Below, one piece after another: positions 6,412 through 6,597 of a stretch of 6,597 bases of DNA. A program made the translations under genes and the position numbers. The notes under the pieces are model-generated. The model searched no databases, had not been told where the DNA came from, and was given only the letters and a program-made list of their open reading frames with translations. The stretch spans positions 1 through 6,597 of the forward strand of contig OMVH01000174.1 of the NCBI GenBank assembly GCA_900314365.1, written 5' to 3'. The DNA is from an uncultured Prevotella sp. Lineage in GTDB: Bacteria > Bacteroidota > Bacteroidia > Bacteroidales > Bacteroidaceae. Position 1 is the first letter of the stretch. The number at the start of each line of letters is the position of its first letter.

Positions 6412-6546
6412 CAAAAGCAGTATAAATCAAGGGAATTCACAACTTAAAACAGGGCTGTTTCAGGCTTAAAATTTCGTTTCTGAAGGTACAGAATTCTGAT
6501 TTGTTTATATATAATTCAAGTTCAGCAAACGCTTATACTCTTTAAG

Positions 6547-6582
6547 ATTGGTAGTGTCTCACTGATAGACACCGATTTTTTT
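6547..6582 (+). terminator. Intrinsic terminator near the right edge
   Basis: ATTGGT (6547-6552) pairs with ACCGAT (6571-6576, one G-U), and GTCT (6556-6559) with AGAC (6567-6570), around loop CACTGAT. An alternative fold pairs GTGTCT with AGACAC. Seven Ts (6576-6582) follow directly. This is a standard rho-independent terminator for a plus-strand transcript, yet the nearest upstream coding gene ends about 450 bases earlier. Confidence 0.65.
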
Positions 6583-6597
6583 CGGGGCAGGAGAGCT

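Larger units (their letters stand above)
6097..6597. other. Gene-free 500-bp stretch
   Basis: I find no convincing protein gene here. Open frames such as 6230-6469 have no family resemblance, no signal peptide and ordinary chance length. From about 6290 onward the DNA is clearly richer in A and T than the genes to its left. It holds the hairpin at 6132-6171, a pair of 8-bp direct repeats 22 bp apart, a 10-bp palindrome ATTTCGAAAT (6322-6331) and a good terminator at 6547-6582. It may contain an untranslated RNA, a decayed gene, or the flank of the next locus. Confidence 0.6.

Noticed and set aside
6230..6469. 79-codon plus-strand open frame
   Set aside because: No family motif, signal peptide or start context, and the composition is like the surrounding AT-rich DNA. 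Treated as chance.
6500..6545. TTTG with TACTCTTT as a promoter for a gene beyond the right edge
   Set aside because: The -7 box lacks the TTTG ending and the spacing is about 32 bases. A terminator, not a gene start, follows.

Overview
The window looks like chromosome of a Bacteroidales bacterium, most likely Prevotella or a close relative. Three things point there. Several start sites have the Bacteroidota promoter shape (TTTG, about 19 bases, then TAnnTTTG) and most genes lack a Shine-Dalgarno sequence. The sigma factor is short, without region 1.1, and opens with MRELKISKSIT, as RpoD/SigA proteins of this phylum do. There are also two secreted proteins and a GH97-like domain. The genus is inferred from general character, not from a database match.

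Layout. Positions 1-122 hold a tandem array of palindromic 22-bp repeats running off the left edge. A terminator on the minus strand (161-185) separates it from an RpoD-like sigma-70 gene on the minus strand (260-1129). The divergent intergenic region 1130-1318 carries two perfect 11-bp palindromes and a possible promoter. To its right, on the plus strand, are a tiny ORF for a signal-peptide-bearing peptide (1319-1456) and a 204-residue secreted protein (1470-2084) that resembles only the N-terminal domain of GH97 glycosidases. A hairpin spanning that gene's stop codon overlaps a well-formed promoter (2122-2152) for korA-korB (2181-5134). These encode a two-subunit 2-oxoacid:ferredoxin oxidoreductase with a fused gamma-alpha chain and a TPP/[4Fe-4S] beta chain. 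A GC-rich hairpin follows, then a secreted alpha/beta-hydrolase esterase (5236-6096). The last 500 bases have no convincing gene, but include a hairpin just after the esterase and a good intrinsic terminator near the right edge.

How the genes work together. korA and korB form one enzyme of central carbon metabolism, linking oxidation of a 2-oxoacid (probably 2-oxoglutarate) to ferredoxin reduction, or the reverse carboxylation. The sigma factor, the small secreted pair and the esterase have no evident pathway link to it. No mobile-element gene, tRNA, rRNA or CRISPR array was seen. The least explained parts are the 22-bp array, the small secreted ORF plus stand-alone GH97 N-domain-like protein behind an operator-like region, and the gene-free right end.
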